Source: Paulinella micropora (taxonomy: Eukaryota > Cercozoa > Imbricatea > Euglyphida). From it: a stretch of 64,000 nucleotides of DNA. Below are positions 50,692 through 61,883 of this stretch, piece by piece (position 1 is the first letter of the stretch; every line of letters begins with the position of its first letter). Where the stretch lies: the NCBI GenBank assembly GCA_009731375.1, contig BJOX01000022.1, positions 673,109 through 737,108 on the forward strand, read 5' to 3'. The position numbers and the translations under genes are program-made. The notes beneath the pieces are model-generated. The model had not been told where the DNA came from. It ran no database searches and saw only the letters and a list, made by a program, of their open reading frames with translations.

Positions 50692-51856
50692 TTGAGAAGG
50701 AGGCAAGTGTGCCGAAGCACGTATTGAGTCAAGTGCCCATATTCGAGGGCGATGACCAAAGCTTTTGGCCTTGGTCAAGCAAGTTTCAGAAGCACATGCA
50801 GGGGGTATCTGTCCACGTGGCAGAGATGGTATCTGTGGCATTTGCTGACCCAGCTAAAGCCAAAAAGGATTTTCCTTACGATGAAGCAAGGGCTAAGGCG
50901 GCAGAAGACTTAGAAGAGCCCGACACACCCATAAGCGATAGTGAGGAAGATGAAGAGTCAGATGCCTCTCAGAGAGGAAGACAGAGACCCCGGACAAGGA
51001 AACAAGATCACAAACAACCAGAAGATTGGGATAAAATGACAGCAGAACAAAAGAGAGAGTGGAAAGAGAAAGAAGCGAGGAAGAAGAAAAGACTAAGTAG
51101 AAGACTACTTACAAGAAGAAAGACAGCTATCCGCAAAGAGAAGAAATATTATGAAAGGATGAAAGCTTTGCAGTTATGTCTGTCCGTGGCCTTTTCCAAA
51201 GACAATGTATCTAACTTCCTGCGAACACAGAAGACGAAAGGACCCATTGAAGAGTTGATAGCAGTAAGAGATCAGTGGGGATGCATTTCCGGAGCAGGTA
51301 GGTACATGTTAGAGGAAGAGTTTGAGAGAACGAGGCCAAGGGCAGGTCAGAGGTATCTAGACTGGCTAAATGAATTTCTCGCAAAGAAAAGCCAGCTTGA
51401 AAGTTTACGTGGGACGCCATTTTCCGATGAGGAAGCAAAGAGAAAGCTATTTAAGAAATTGCGCTATCATCCAGCCTTCGGGGATAAATTTCAGGTGGAC
51501 CACTATGATCTCCCGGCCAGACTAAGACCAAATTTCTCGGAATTATGCGAAGCATCTAAGGAAAGATGGAAAATGTGGGAAGAAAAAGAAGGACGAATGA
51601 AAGAAAAGCTCAAATACTCAAATACAACAACAGGAAATCTCGGGATGGCAAGCAGCAGCAAGAAACCAATCTCCTAATGGATAACAAAGGGAAAAGGGGA
51701 GACAATAAATCGGGACCAAAGACAGCTCCAAACTGGACACTCAAAGTCACGTGTTTCGGATGTGATGCCAAAGGCCATACTATGAGATATTGCCCGGTGG
51801 CTTCGGAAAAGTTCCGCCAAGAAGGAAAATTGAAGCGGAATCAAACGTCCACATAA
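50685..51856 (+). pseudogene. copia 2 gag with zinc knuckle, one frameshift
   Basis: 50685-51677 starts MSLEKEASVPKHVLSQVPIF with FEGDD..FWPWSSKFQKHMQ, a normal copia Gag opening. A Lys/Arg-rich helical insert follows, then LEELIAV-, RYLDWLNEFLAKK-type helices. The frame changes near 51640; the next carries CFGCDAKGHTMRYC (C-x2-C-x4-H-x4-C) at about 51752-51793 and stops at 51856. Confidence 0.8.
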
Positions 51857-51931
51857 CAAGAAAAGAACGAACAAAAGAACAACTACAAAAACAAAAAGAA
51901 ACCCTTTTATAAGAAAAAGAAAGCACTCACT

Positions 51932-53067
51932 TTGATAACAACAAGCAACGACAAAAACGAAAATGAACAAAGTGACTTTGACACAAACGTTGCTTTAATC
52001 CATATGGGGAACACTTATGATAAGAGCGATGATGAGGAGGAGGAAGAAAAAGAGGATGAGCAACCAAGCTCACCACTCCACGAGTCTACAACTCCCCAAG
52101 CACTTTTGAACGATACAAAGACCACACCTAGGGTAGGGAATAGACGTAGTGAGAGTGGAGAAGGACGGGAAGTGCGGTTAGTATCGGCCACCCTACGAGG
52201 TCCCTCCTCACTACGGGGAGAAGGCAAGGAAGTGCGGTTAGTATCCTCCACCTCACGAAGTTCCCCAGTCATCCCTAACCCTAACGAAACTCTTTGAGGC
52301 TCGAGAGCTCTTACGGAGTCACGCCTGACACGAAATGTGCAGGAATCAATAGACGCAAAAAACCGTGTAATGTCTCCGTTGAGAAATCAAAAGCAAAAGG
52401 AGTCTACGAAAATCACGCGAAACGATTATCTTATGCGAGGTACTGCGGATATCACGCCACACAAGACCCAGATTACCCGGAGTTGGATTTGTCGGTAAGT
52501 CCCGTGTTGCGTCCCCCCAAATCTCCCTATTACCCAGACGAGCGAGGTCTTAAAGCTGCGGCATTGGAAAAGTCCCATAAAATTTCGCAAAGACTCGTTT
52601 TCGGGGAATTTGAAACTTTACGTGACACCAAAATTTCCACAAGTCCACAAGTCTCGCAAAATATTCCGCAACCACCACTCGAGAAAAAGTTTAGCAAACA
52701 TAATCCATTTTCTAATCAGCGGACCGGCCAGAGCAAAGAAGGGAGCGAAGAGAGAGAGCAACGACTGGAACCCACCTCTGCCAACAAGTTCGTTAACCAA
52801 GTAGGTCCCACCTTACAACAACTCCAAATCTCTAGTTCTAGACCAATCACAGCACTCCCGCCAACACAAACAACAAACACGCAACCCATCAACCCTCCCG
52901 TCATCTCCTTCAAAGATATAAATGAAATAGCTAAAACGTTGATGAATGAGTGCGTGAGGGGAATGAATGGAGAAGTGATGCGTGTTGTGAGTGGCGAGCT
53001 AGAGAGAGATGACTTTTTGACTGACATTGTAAGAGCAATAGAAGGAGTGTACAGTGTACTTGGATAG
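51932..53067 (+). pseudogene. copia 2 spacer between gag and protease
   Basis: Acidic, Ser/Thr-rich linker (51932-52297), then in another frame 52294-53067. The latter opens with KCAGINRRKKPCN then YARYCGYHA, a C-x8-C...C-x2-H unit like that of copia 1 at 31390-31530. Its end overlaps the protease frame. Confidence 0.6.
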
Positions 53068-53665
53068 AGCAGTCAGACAGAGTCCCATCACTACACCTCC
53101 ACAAATCACAGAAGAGGGAGAAGGTGAGGGTAGAGGAGAGGGAGAACTAGAGACAGAAACAGAGACAGAGACAGAAGGAGAGACAGAGCATGTGTTGATA
53201 CATGTGAGAAAAAGAGTGATGAAAAAGAGAGACATGACAGTACAGGATAGTGGTGCAAGCACAGACATATCATGCAGAGAAGACAGATTGATGGATGTTG
53301 ATGAGATAGACCCGGTAGTGCTACTGACAGGTAATGGAGAGAGGGAGTTGAGTAAGTCAGGAAGAGCTAGGCTGACAGTGATAGATGGGAAAGGAAGGCC
53401 TAGAGCAGTAGAAAAGAAGATGTTACTCGACACTACCTTGCCAGTTAGCATAGTCTCTACAGGACAGATGGACCACAAACACAACAGATCAGTCATCCAC
53501 CAAAACGGACAGCTAGTAATACTCAAACATTCCATCCACATTAACGAGAGTGATATATTAGTGAGGGGGAGGTTAACTAAAAGTATGATATATAGATGGG
53601 ATGACGAATATGATGAACCATTGAAAGTCAACGAAAGGTATGATCCTTTCGCGACAAGGGGGTAG
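53054..53665 (+). CDS. copia 2 protease
   Basis: TVQDSGASTDISC is the retropepsin active-site turn of Ty1/copia (D-S-G-A-S). Further landmarks are VVLLTGNGE, TLPVSIVSTGQM and HQNGQLVIL. Overlaps the upstream frame by 14 bases in a different frame, which could be a programmed shift or decay. Ends TAG at 53663-53665. Confidence 0.8.
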   Translation: MYLDRAVRQSPITTPPQITEEGEGEGRGEGELETETETETEGETEHVLIHVRKRVMKKRDMTVQDSGASTDISCREDRLMDVDEIDPVVLLTGNGERELSKSGRARLTVIDGKGRPRAVEKKMLLDTTLPVSIVSTGQMDHKHNRSVIHQNGQLVILKHSIHINESDILVRGRLTKSMIYRWDDEYDEPLKVNERYDPFATRG

Positions 53666-53689
53666 AAGGGGAGGGAGGCCCCACAAATG

Positions 53690-55247
53690 ACAACAAAAAG
53701 GCGATAAGTAAGCATGAAGTAAATAAGAGAGAGAAAAAATTACACGTAGATATAGTATTATACGAAGCTTACCCCAGAAAGTCAGACAAACCTAGAAAGA
53801 TAGGAATCAAGCTTTTTCACTAATATTGCCTGTGGGCATTATGGGTTAACAAAGATGCGCCTATTGGCAAAAATTTTGAACATTAAGTTAGTTGGTGACG
53901 AGAGTGACGTGCGATTCTGCGAATCTTGGATGATAGGAAAGTCTAAACGTTTGCCACGTTTTGCAGTTAATACAATAGAAAGAGCACAAAAGCCAGGTAT
54001 AATCCTACACATAGACACATCAGGACCGTGGGCAATTAGATCAATAGGTGGTAAACGGTATAAATTTTCGGTCACCGACGACTACTCACTATTCATTCTT
54101 GACTTTTATTTAGCCCATAAGAATGAGTTTGTAGATTGTTTAAAACAAGCTGTAGCCTTTTATGAGAGACAGACAGGAAACAAAGTAAAATTCGTGCAGA
54201 TCAAGAATTTTATATTCTGGAGGAAGTCATTAAGTGGTGGAAAAATATTCGCTTTATTTGGAAAACCTCCGCGACAAACGATAAAGACTGGAATCCTATT
54301 GCGGAAAAAGTGAATGATATTACGGCGGGGCCTGCACGAGCAATGAGATATCACGCTAAATTACCGCCGCAATTCTGGGCAGAATTAGAACACGCAGCAA
54401 CAACCATTCACAACATACTACCGGCAATTCACGGGGAACGCAAGGAATCTCGCCTTATGAACAGCTGTTAGGTAGAAAACCAGCACTCTTTCACTTAAAA
54501 CCAATAGGATGCATGGGTGTGTTACATGTACCTAAGACTAAAGTGCGGAAGGGAGAGTACAGAGGGAAAAAGGTGATGCTAGTAGGATATTATCTATTTC
54601 GGGAATTATACCGCGTATGGGACGGTAAGAAGATAATTTCCGGAGTGAGAGATGTGAGATTCAATATTCACAAAATCGGTAAACAAGCTCATCCTCCTAA
54701 ACTGGTGTCGTGGGATAATGATGACTCTGAGGGGGAGAATGAGAATGAGAGCGAGCAACCACACACATCTCCACAAGCATCACCACCCCAGTCACCACCT
54801 CAATCACCTAAGTCACCGCACACCGTCAACAACGACCACCCAACAACACAGTTTGATGAAACTGAGGGGGAGATAAAGAATGTTGATGTCGATGCGAATG
54901 AGGATGAACACGCATATGAGAATGAGCATGTGGAGAAGAATACACTGGATCACAAACATACAAGCCTACACACAAGTCCAGAGCCACATTATCTACAACA
55001 ATCACCCACAGAGCACAAGATCAAACCACAAGAACATGAAAATGAACAAGACCCAACAGATCCACTAAAAATACATGAAAGAAGAGCATACGAAGAGAAA
55101 TCACCACCATCTAAGGGATTAACGTGGGAGCAGAGTCAGAAAGTAACGGAGAGTAACATAATCCCCGGTAAAAGGCAGCGCAAGGCAGTAGAGAGGTTTA
55201 CCCCTAGCAGTGAGCCCACGAGAGAAAGAGAGAGGCTCAAGAGCTGA
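53690..55247 (+). pseudogene. copia 2 integrase, damaged
   Basis: Fragments in several frames. The zinc site is altered (FCESW where FCxxC is expected, about 53915). First catalytic Asp kept (ILHIDTSGPW). The segment with the second Asp is deleted or shifted near 54195 (KVKFVQIKNF replaces a V-R-S-D-N-type motif). Glu kept in another frame (NPIAEKVN). The C-terminal part, 54513-55247, reads PKTKVRKGEYRGKKVMLVGY, RVWDGKKIISGVRDVRFNI and an acidic/Pro linker. Not functional. Confidence 0.8.
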
Positions 55248-55264
55248 TAGGTAAGGTAGTAAGA

Positions 55265-56389
55265 GTGCCAGCGCGTGCATGGGGAGATGGATGGGGAAAG
55301 AAAAAGTACGGTGTGGGATGGGAAAGCATAGTACGGGTAGGGGTAGTCAGCAGAGTGTGTGACCCCAGAGATAGACTCGTGGTAAGAGACAGACCTCAGC
55401 CCACCCACATAGTTAAGTTTGAAGACGAAGAAGAACGGATGCTGAATTCGGAAATCCACAAATACTCCGTGAAAGATCCTGAATACCCGTTGCAAAGTCC
55501 CGCTAATATGTTTTTATGCGATGACCGTATGGTGGCAGATGAGATTCGTGATTTGTATGTAGACGTTAGAGTACCCAAAGATGTCATAGAGGCAGGTTTG
55601 ACAGCTAAAGATGTTTTAGAAGGTATGAAAGCAGAACTAAAAGCTCTTCAATCCTTTAACACATACACATGGGTACCCCATAAGGAGGCAAGCAAGGCAG
55701 GAGTTAGTAAGGTACTTAGATTGACATGGGTTCACAAAGTAAAGTTAGATGAGAACGGGAGAAAGTTCATACAGTCTCGTTTAGCTTTACGGGGAGATAT
55801 GTTAGAACCCGGTGTTAGCTATAACCCAGATCAGCTCTTTGTTCCTTGCGCCGCGCACCATTCACTTTTATTTCTCGCCAAACTATCTGCATGGCACAAA
55901 CACAAACTATACGGCATAGATTTTAAAAATGCATACCTGAATGCTCGTATCAATGACCCTGTTTATGCATATGCGCCAGAGAGTGTAGACAGAGAAGGGC
56001 ATGAGGGGATGATATGGCGTATAGATGGTGCCTTATATGGCGCACCTCAGGCAGGAAGAAGATGGTACGAGATATTGGCACCCAAGTTAGAGGAGTTAGG
56101 CTTTAGGCTGCTAGATTCTGATTTATGTATGTTTGTAGAAAATGATAAAGCTTTAAGAGAAGCGACAGTAGGGATATTTCATGTAGATGACTTGTTGTTC
56201 ACCGCACCAAACAAGCAAGCATATGAGCGTTTTGCGTCCGCATTAGAAAAACATTTCCCGCTAAAAAGACTCGGTATAGCCCGTGAATTCAAAGGAATAG
56301 AGATAGAGCAATCGAACGGGAAAATAAATTTTGCATCAGCGAAAATATCAACAGCAGATACTAAAAGAAGTAGGTTACGATTCTGCTAA
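55265..56389 (+). CDS. copia 2 reverse transcriptase
   Basis: The best-kept domain. Landmarks in order: FNTYTWVPHKEASKAG, VLRLTWVHKVKLDENGRKF, SRLALRGDMLEPGVSYN, LYGIDFKNAYLNARI (first catalytic Asp), LYGAPQAGRRWYE, IFHVDDLLFTAPN (Y/H-V-D-D box), LKRLGIAREFKGIEIEQ. Frame shifts at the end into the RNase H frame at 56331. Confidence 0.9.
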   Translation: MPARAWGDGWGKKKYGVGWESIVRVGVVSRVCDPRDRLVVRDRPQPTHIVKFEDEEERMLNSEIHKYSVKDPEYPLQSPANMFLCDDRMVADEIRDLYVDVRVPKDVIEAGLTAKDVLEGMKAELKALQSFNTYTWVPHKEASKAGVSKVLRLTWVHKVKLDENGRKFIQSRLALRGDMLEPGVSYNPDQLFVPCAAHHSLLFLAKLSAWHKHKLYGIDFKNAYLNARINDPVYAYAPESVDREGHEGMIWRIDGALYGAPQAGRRWYEILAPKLEELGFRLLDSDLCMFVENDKALREATVGIFHVDDLLFTAPNKQAYERFASALEKHFPLKRLGIAREFKGIEIEQSNGKINFASAKISTADTKRSRLRFC

Positions 56390-56981
56390 ACCCGTCAGTA
56401 CTCCAGCGCAAGAACATTTCACGGAACCGATGTCGGAATCAGCCAGCTTGCGAAAATTTTCAATTCCTAGTTTAGTTGGTCGTTTGCTATTTCTCGCGAA
56501 GATGACAAGGCCCGATATAGAACAAACACTAAATTCGGCAAGTGTCATGCAAACTATCGATAAGGGAATAACTTATGCGATGTTAGGCAGAATGTTTCGT
56601 TATTTAGTTAACTCTTATCGAGGTTTAGCTTACCATGAGCCTAAGTCAGAGCAGGAAGGGCAAACCTATCCAAAACTTTCCGTGTGGCCCGACGCGGCTC
56701 ACAAAGTTTGTAAGAAAACAGGGAAGTCCCGCACTGGATTCGTGATCCTATGGGGCAGCGATCCCGTTACATGGTTATCAAAGCGACAGAGTCGCATCGC
56801 CCTGAGTTCCAATGATTCTGAAATATTTGCAGCAACTGAGTGCATTAGAGAGGGACTTGCGCTAAAACACATCACACAAGAACTAAACATAGCCCAAAAG
56901 AGCCCAATAGAATTATTTGAGGATAACTCTCAAACGATTAATTTCGGGATTTGCATGTCCACTCACTTATGTTTGCTTTGA
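56331..56981 (+). pseudogene. copia 2 RNase H, 3' truncated
   Basis: LKEVGYDSAKPVSTPAQEH, VGRLLFLAKMTRPDIEQTLN, LSVWPDAAHKVCKKTGKSRT, WLSKRQSRIALSSNDSEIFA, LFEDNSQTI. It stops at FGICMSTHLCLL without the final A-D-x-x-T-K part, so the end is lost. Confidence 0.8.
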
Positions 56982-57379
56982 GTGTTTTGTGCAGTTTGTT
57001 GCTTGTTGCAGCAGCTTTGTTTTGCGCAGGGGTGTGACAGAGCCGTCGAGCCGAGGATGAATAGCAGACTGCCGCGAGGCAGGCGGCTTTCATGCCCCCA
57101 ATTTAGTGACTCAAATTCTTTCTATCCTTCTTTCTGTCCTAGAATAGGAAATCTAAAAAATTTCGATTTTGATACCCTCTACGGGAAGCGCTTGCAAATT
57201 TTTGAACACATACATACTTCATACATGTTACTGCCTGCGTGACTACATATATACATGCATAGATGAAATTGGGAGTTGATGACTCGGACCTTCGGGTTAC
57301 CCATAACTGATCCTCACCACTATTTTTTCATATTACACACTGGCCACTAATATAGCATATAACTTGCGACTAAGGGGAG
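56982..57379. other. copia 2 3' untranslated part
   Basis: No recognised frame. It ends with the purine tract TAAGGGGAG at 57371-57379 just before the 3' LTR. Confidence 0.6.
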
Positions 57380-57678
57380 CGTTGTAATGTACTATCAATA
57401 ACCGTTACTCCACTAGTCAATTTACCGGTAATTTGGATAGTCTTAGTTATAGGCAGGTTCATAGGCAGGACAGTTATTAATACCTTTATTACTGACAAGG
57501 ACACTTTCTAGAATATTCGCGAATCATAGTCTGGAATGCCTAGAATCAAATGAGTATTACCATTCTGTTAAGGTCGACACATTTGTGTGACCCAAAGTTA
57601 TTAAAAGTCTTTTCTTCGGTCTTTACCCTTAGCGGGGTAGCTTCCCTAAACTCTGGGTTTGAGAGATAGATTTCGTTG
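57380..57678 (+). repeat. 3' LTR of copia 2
   Basis: CGTTGTAATGTACTATC ... GATAGATTTCGTTG, followed by GAAGA and the end of the outer LTR. Confidence 0.85.
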
Positions 57679-57701
57679 GAAGAGTTGTATACAAACTCAC
57701 A

Positions 57702-58437
57702 ATACTAAGTTTGCATTTATTGAAACAGCAACTTCATTCACATTTTTGGGGGGGTTCACCTACATATGCTGACTCAGCCTCCGCCACTTTGGTGACTCTG
57801 TCGAAGGCAAACTAAGTGAGGCTGAGTCGGGTGCCGCTTAATAGCCTCCGGAGACAAACTAAGTCTGAGTCGGCTTAATAAGAAACAAACTACTGTAGTG
57901 CTGATTGAAGTCTGAGTCGGCTTAATATATCCAGGCCGCCTCAGTGTTAACTGACACAGAGTTAAATTGTTAATAGTGGCAGTACTGAGGAAGTTTGAAC
58001 TGGAGTCCAAGGTTAGGCTGCAACCTTGTCAGTTATTATTAAATTATTAATACTTATTGTTACAACTTCTGTAATAGAATCATCAACAGTAATTGATTCG
58101 GAATCGGACATGATCTTACTGGTCCGGGCCGAGTCTTTAGTATTAATAATAACATTAGTACTCAGTTAATGGAAGTTTTCTAAGTGAGCGGCAGTCTGTC
58201 ACACCTTATATAAATAAAAGTTCCTTTGAAAAACTTTCTCGTAAGAGGTCACAATTATAATACAATCTGAAGTTTTTTCCAGGTGTGGCAATGATAGCAT
58301 TGAAATGCTACATAACATGTTCGCCACAATTCATAAGTCTCTACTAATAGTTGCGGTGGCCACTGGATTGACTAACATCAGATGTCTGAATAGTAAGCTT
58401 CAATTTACAACCCACCTTCCTTGTGCGACTTGAGCCG
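57702..58437. other. Unique sequence after the outer element
   Basis: Contains four copies of an AGTCTGAGTCGG / GAGGCTGAGTCGG motif at about 57768-57930 and AT-rich parts. No gene or RNA recognised. Confidence 0.5.
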
Positions 58438-58481
58438 ATAAATAGATAGATAGATGGATAGATAGATAGATAGATAGATAT

Positions 58482-58541
<60 letters not shown>

Positions 58542-58954
58542 ATACAATACGAATAGATACATAGGCGGATAGATGGATAGATAGATAAATACGATACGAA
58601 TAGATACATAGACGGATAGATAGATAGATAGATGGATAGATAGATAGATAGATAGATAGATAAATAGATAGAGATAGATAGATAGATAGATAGATGGATG
58701 GATAGATAGATAGATAGAATAGATTAGATAGAATAGATTGGATAGAATAGATAAATTAGATAGATAGATAGATAGATAGAAAGATAGAAAGATAGATAGA
58801 TAGATAGATAGATAAATAGATCAGATAGATCAGATTAGATAGCTAGATAGCTAGATAGATAGCTAGATTTGATAGATAGATAGATAGATAGATCGATAGA
58901 TCGATAGATAGATAGCTGGATGGCTAGATAGCTAGATAGATAGACAAGATAGAC

Positions 58955-59001
<47 letters not shown>

Positions 59002-59073
59002 GTAGATAGATAGATAGATAGGATAGGATAGGATAGGATAGATAGATAGGATAGGATAGGATAGGATAGATAG

Positions 59074-59126
<53 letters not shown>

Positions 59127-59168
59127 GATAGGATAGATGGATAGATAGACAGATAGATAGATAGATAG

Positions 59169-59200
<32 letters not shown>

Positions 59201-59215
59201 ATTAGATAGATAGAT

Positions 59216-59279
<64 letters not shown>

Positions 59280-59342
59280 TATTAGATAGATCAGATAGAT
59301 CAGACCTGAGATAAGATAGATAATTTAGATAGCTAGATAGAC

Positions 59343-59392
<50 letters not shown>

Positions 59393-59413
59393 GATTCGAC
59401 AGATAGCTGGATC

Positions 59414-59458
<45 letters not shown>

Positions 59459-59496
59459 TAGATAGATAGTAGATAGATAGTAGATAGATAGGATAG

Positions 59497-59537
<41 letters not shown>

Positions 59538-59546
59538 GTAGGTAGG

Positions 59547-59609
<63 letters not shown>

Positions 59610-59690
59610 GATAGATAGATAGATAGATAAGATAGATAAGAGACATAGATAAGATATTAGACGAGACAGATGAGATAGATGAGATAAGAT
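58438..59690. repeat. GATA microsatellite, about 1.25 kb
   Basis: (ATAG)n with GGATA, GATG and AGATAGATT variants, the reverse complement of the CTAT repeats of region 1. Minus-strand open frames here (YLSI repeats) are not genes. Confidence 0.95.
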
Positions 59691-60185
59691 AGAGTTGATT
59701 CCTGCAGCCCCCACACGTTCCCAACAGTACTCCCAACTCATAGCCTAGCCCACCACGCGTGCATACAACGTCTCGCTGACCTTGGTAAGGAACAAGGCCA
59801 CCACTCCAAGCCGCAGGAACCAGCTGGAACATCTTCAGGCCCCGTCGCTCGAGTGCCAGACACTGCTCCTGGCCCATCCTCGCGCTGCCCAGTTAGTCCA
59901 AACCCCCGGTTTCTTCGCTCTTCTGCACACCACAAGCCAACACACATCCACTGCCATCTCCCCCACCCCTTCTCACCCCGTCCTCGCCCCAACAACCCAC
60001 CCCAATCCACCCTCCACCCCCTGAACACGTCTTTCCTGAGCCCAACTTTTCACACCCACCTTTTCCAACCCAATTTCACACCCACAGATACTACTCACCA
60101 CTCCGATCCGCACTCTCCCGCCACTTCCAACCAACTCCCAAACTTTCACCACTCAAAATCGAAAAACCCAGAGCAGTTCTACCAG
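59691..60185. other. C-rich unique block, possible gene remnant
   Basis: Open on + from about 59760 to 60180 in one frame ([19 protein letters not shown], ending Pro/His/Ser-rich) and partly open on -. No start, domain or splice pattern is compelling. Confidence 0.25.
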
Positions 60186-60190
60186 ACTCT

Positions 60191-60241
<51 letters not shown>

Positions 60242-60269
60242 CAAGAGAGAGCGAGAGAGCGAGAGAGCG

Positions 60270-60312
<43 letters not shown>

Positions 60313-60660
60313 GAGATAGAGAGATAGACAGAGAGACTAACAGTCTCTAGTCTACTAGTCTGTTGTCAGTCTATAGATACTATAAATGTTAATTTCTCTC
60401 TTGCTGTCGTCACCGTTGTTTTTGTTACTGTTATTGTTGTTGTTTATTGTTGTTTATTGCTTGTTTGTTGTTTGTTTTTGTTGTTGGTTGTTGGTTGTTG
60501 GTTGTTGTTAACGTTCTTTGTTGTTGATTGTTGTTTCTTCACACCTACGCACACCCACCGAGTTTGGCCAGGTGAATGCCCAGGCCAAACTAGTGTGCTG
60601 GCTGAAGTAGTATGATTGAGTCTATGGAGAAGTAGTATAGGGTGCCACTTCATCACACTT
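60186..60660. repeat. GA repeat, short GATA repeat and TTG-rich stretch
   Basis: (GA)n at 60190-60270, (GATA)n to 60310, GTCTCTAGTC repeats and a TTGTTG(TT) tract at 60415-60540. No gene seen. Confidence 0.8.
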
Positions 60661-60661
60661 T

Positions 60662-60702
60662 TTCAATATATACCCCCGGAGGAATCAAAATCATTCCAAC
60701 GG
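60662..60702. terminator. Intergenic hairpin, candidate signal
   Basis: TACCCCCGGAGGAATCAAAATCATTCCAACGGCC region. GGAAT..ATTCC forms a short hairpin. Its reverse complement resembles the block at about 61714-61747. In AT-rich viral genomes such hairpins often mark transcript ends or starts. Function is inference. Confidence 0.35.
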
Positions 60703-60810
60703 CCTTACTCTTCATTTCGCAAGCAAACAATACAGAAAGCAAATATAAGCAAATAAGCCTTAGTGTTAAAAGTTAATTTCTATTTAAATAATTATAGAGG
60801 TACTTATATA

Positions 60811-61256
60811 ATGTCAGGCAAAGACACGAAACCGAACCGATTCAGGATTTCAAAAGGTTGTGTAATGGTTAAGAATAATGAAAAAAGACCTATGGTGAGA
60901 GTTCAATGGAGAGTATGTGTAAGAGTTTCAGCATAGGAAAAGACAAATCAAAAGAGCAAGCATTGGAAGAAGCAAATAAATATTATAAAGAATTTGTAAT
61001 ACCTAAATATGAAGAATGGAAAACAAACTATGACCGTGAAAGAAAAGCAATTAAAAACGAAAAAATCAAGAAATGGATAATCAAAAGTTATATTTGTGAA
61101 TGTGGAGCAGAGATTACAAATGGAAGTAAATGTAAGCATAAGAAATCTAATAAGCATAAAGAAAATGTAAAATCATTTAAAGAAATAAATAATATTACAA
61201 TAAAAGATGACAGCTATTCTACGACAGGCGGACAAGGAATTGAAGGAACTATATAA
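60811..61256 (+). pseudogene. Small Lys-rich DNA-binding-like protein, frameshifted
   Basis: Starts ATG at 60811 (MSGKDTKPNRFRISKGC..RPMVRVQW) and shifts near 60910 to the frame CKSFSIGKDKSKEQALEEA, KIKKWIIKSYICECGAEI, CKHKKSNKHKENVKS, ending 61256. The first half resembles AP2-type beta-strand domains by eye ('W-R-V..KSFS..EEA..A..YY'); the second has a C-x-C..C-x-H zinc pattern. Both are tentative. Confidence 0.4.
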
Positions 61257-61437
61257 CAAACATTTTCAAGAAGCACAAGCGGAAGACATAATATTTAAAG
61301 TATATACAAAAAAAGAAACCCTTCAAAGATACAGCAAGGCAATTAAGTTTTGGACAGAGCAAAGAGATAAAGCATTATCTGAACCTTCAACTTCTTTAAA
61401 TATATGTAAATATGTGATGAAGCAGTTGAGGAACTAA
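61207..61437 (+). CDS. Small ORF, unknown
   Basis: 76 codons (ADKELKELYNKHFQEAQAED, ETLQRYSKAIKFWTEQRDKAL), helical and charged. Overlaps the end of the previous ORF in another frame. No family recognised. Confidence 0.35.
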   Translation: MTAILRQADKELKELYNKHFQEAQAEDIIFKVYTKKETLQRYSKAIKFWTEQRDKALSEPSTSLNICKYVMKQLRN

Positions 61438-61509
61438 AATTAAGGGCTATGATAATGTTGAATTAAAGAAGTAAAATCATTTAAAGAAATAAACATTATT
61501 ACATATACA

Positions 61510-61688
61510 ATGGGGAGGCGAAAAAAAATCTTACAATTGAAGACAGACAAAAAGAAAACAACGAAAAGGCTCTAGAATATTATTACAGAAATAAAGATGA
61601 AATAAATAAAAAGAGAAAGGAACATCTAAAAGAACAAAATAGGAAACTTAAAGAATATGAGGAAATAATTAAATCAAAATCAATATAA
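61510..61688 (+). pseudogene. Small coiled Lys/Glu-rich ORF, frame broken in an A-run
   Basis: ATG at 61510 reads MGRRKK. After one-base slip in the A8 run the frame continues EDRQKENNEKALEYYYRNKD, EINKKRKEHLKEQNRK to TAA at 61686-61688. YYYRNKDEINKKRKE-type repeats are common in small ORFs of large DNA viruses and their relatives. Confidence 0.4.
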
Positions 61689-61713
61689 AAAACAAAATAA
61701 ACAATCATTTTTT

Positions 61714-61747
61714 TCGCCGTTGGAATTGAAATCATTTCGACGGGGGT
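61714..61747. terminator. Second intergenic hairpin
   Basis: CGCCGTTGGAATTGAAATCATTTCGACGGGGGTA region, imperfectly self-complementary, similar to the reverse complement of 60662-60702. The two bracket the small ORFs. Confidence 0.35.
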
Positions 61748-61846
61748 ATGGGTGAATTTTATGTTAAAGACAAGGGCACACCACTATATAGAGGCACACA
61801 GGGACACAGGACACACCCAACATTTGAGATGTCAAAATTATTTTAA
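61748..61846 (+). CDS. Short ORF before the polymerase, uncertain
   Basis: MGEFYVKDKGTPLYRGTQGH.., 32 codons and a stop directly after the hairpin. It may be a remnant N-terminus of the polymerase gene or nothing. Confidence 0.2.
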   Translation: MGEFYVKDKGTPLYRGTQGHRTHPTFEMSKLF

Positions 61847-61883
61847 TTTTATAAAATTATATTTCCTTAAATATATTCACCAA

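Larger units (their letters stand above)
50378..57678 (+). mobile_element. Ty1/copia retrotransposon 2
   Basis: LTRs at about 50378-50681 and 57380-57678, differing by a 4-base and a 1-base indel and a few substitutions. Likely target duplication GAAGA at 50373-50377 and 57679-57683. Order gag, protease, integrase, RT, RNase H. Not closely alike to copia 1 in LTR sequence but shares primer-site type and an extra Cys/His unit. Integrase and the end of RNase H are damaged. Confidence 0.9.
28665..57701 (+). mobile_element. Outer LTR retroelement (Ty3/gypsy-like), carrying two nested copia insertions
   Basis: Two direct repeats bracket about 11 kb. The left LTR is 28665-28931 plus 38359-38682, split by copia 1. 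The right LTR is 49797-50377 plus 57684-57701, split by copia 2. Removing each insertion gives matching sequences of about 590 bp. The left start may be somewhat earlier, because the right start falls in a gap. A poly-G run before the right LTR may be the polypurine tract. Internal ORFs are listed separately. The pol remnant is RNase H-like, so Ty3/gypsy affinity is inferred from that alone. Decayed. Confidence 0.7.

Noticed and set aside
58344-59877. Minus-strand gene ending in the GATA repeat
   Set aside because: The frame is mostly repeat, and its non-repeat part shows no recognisable domain.
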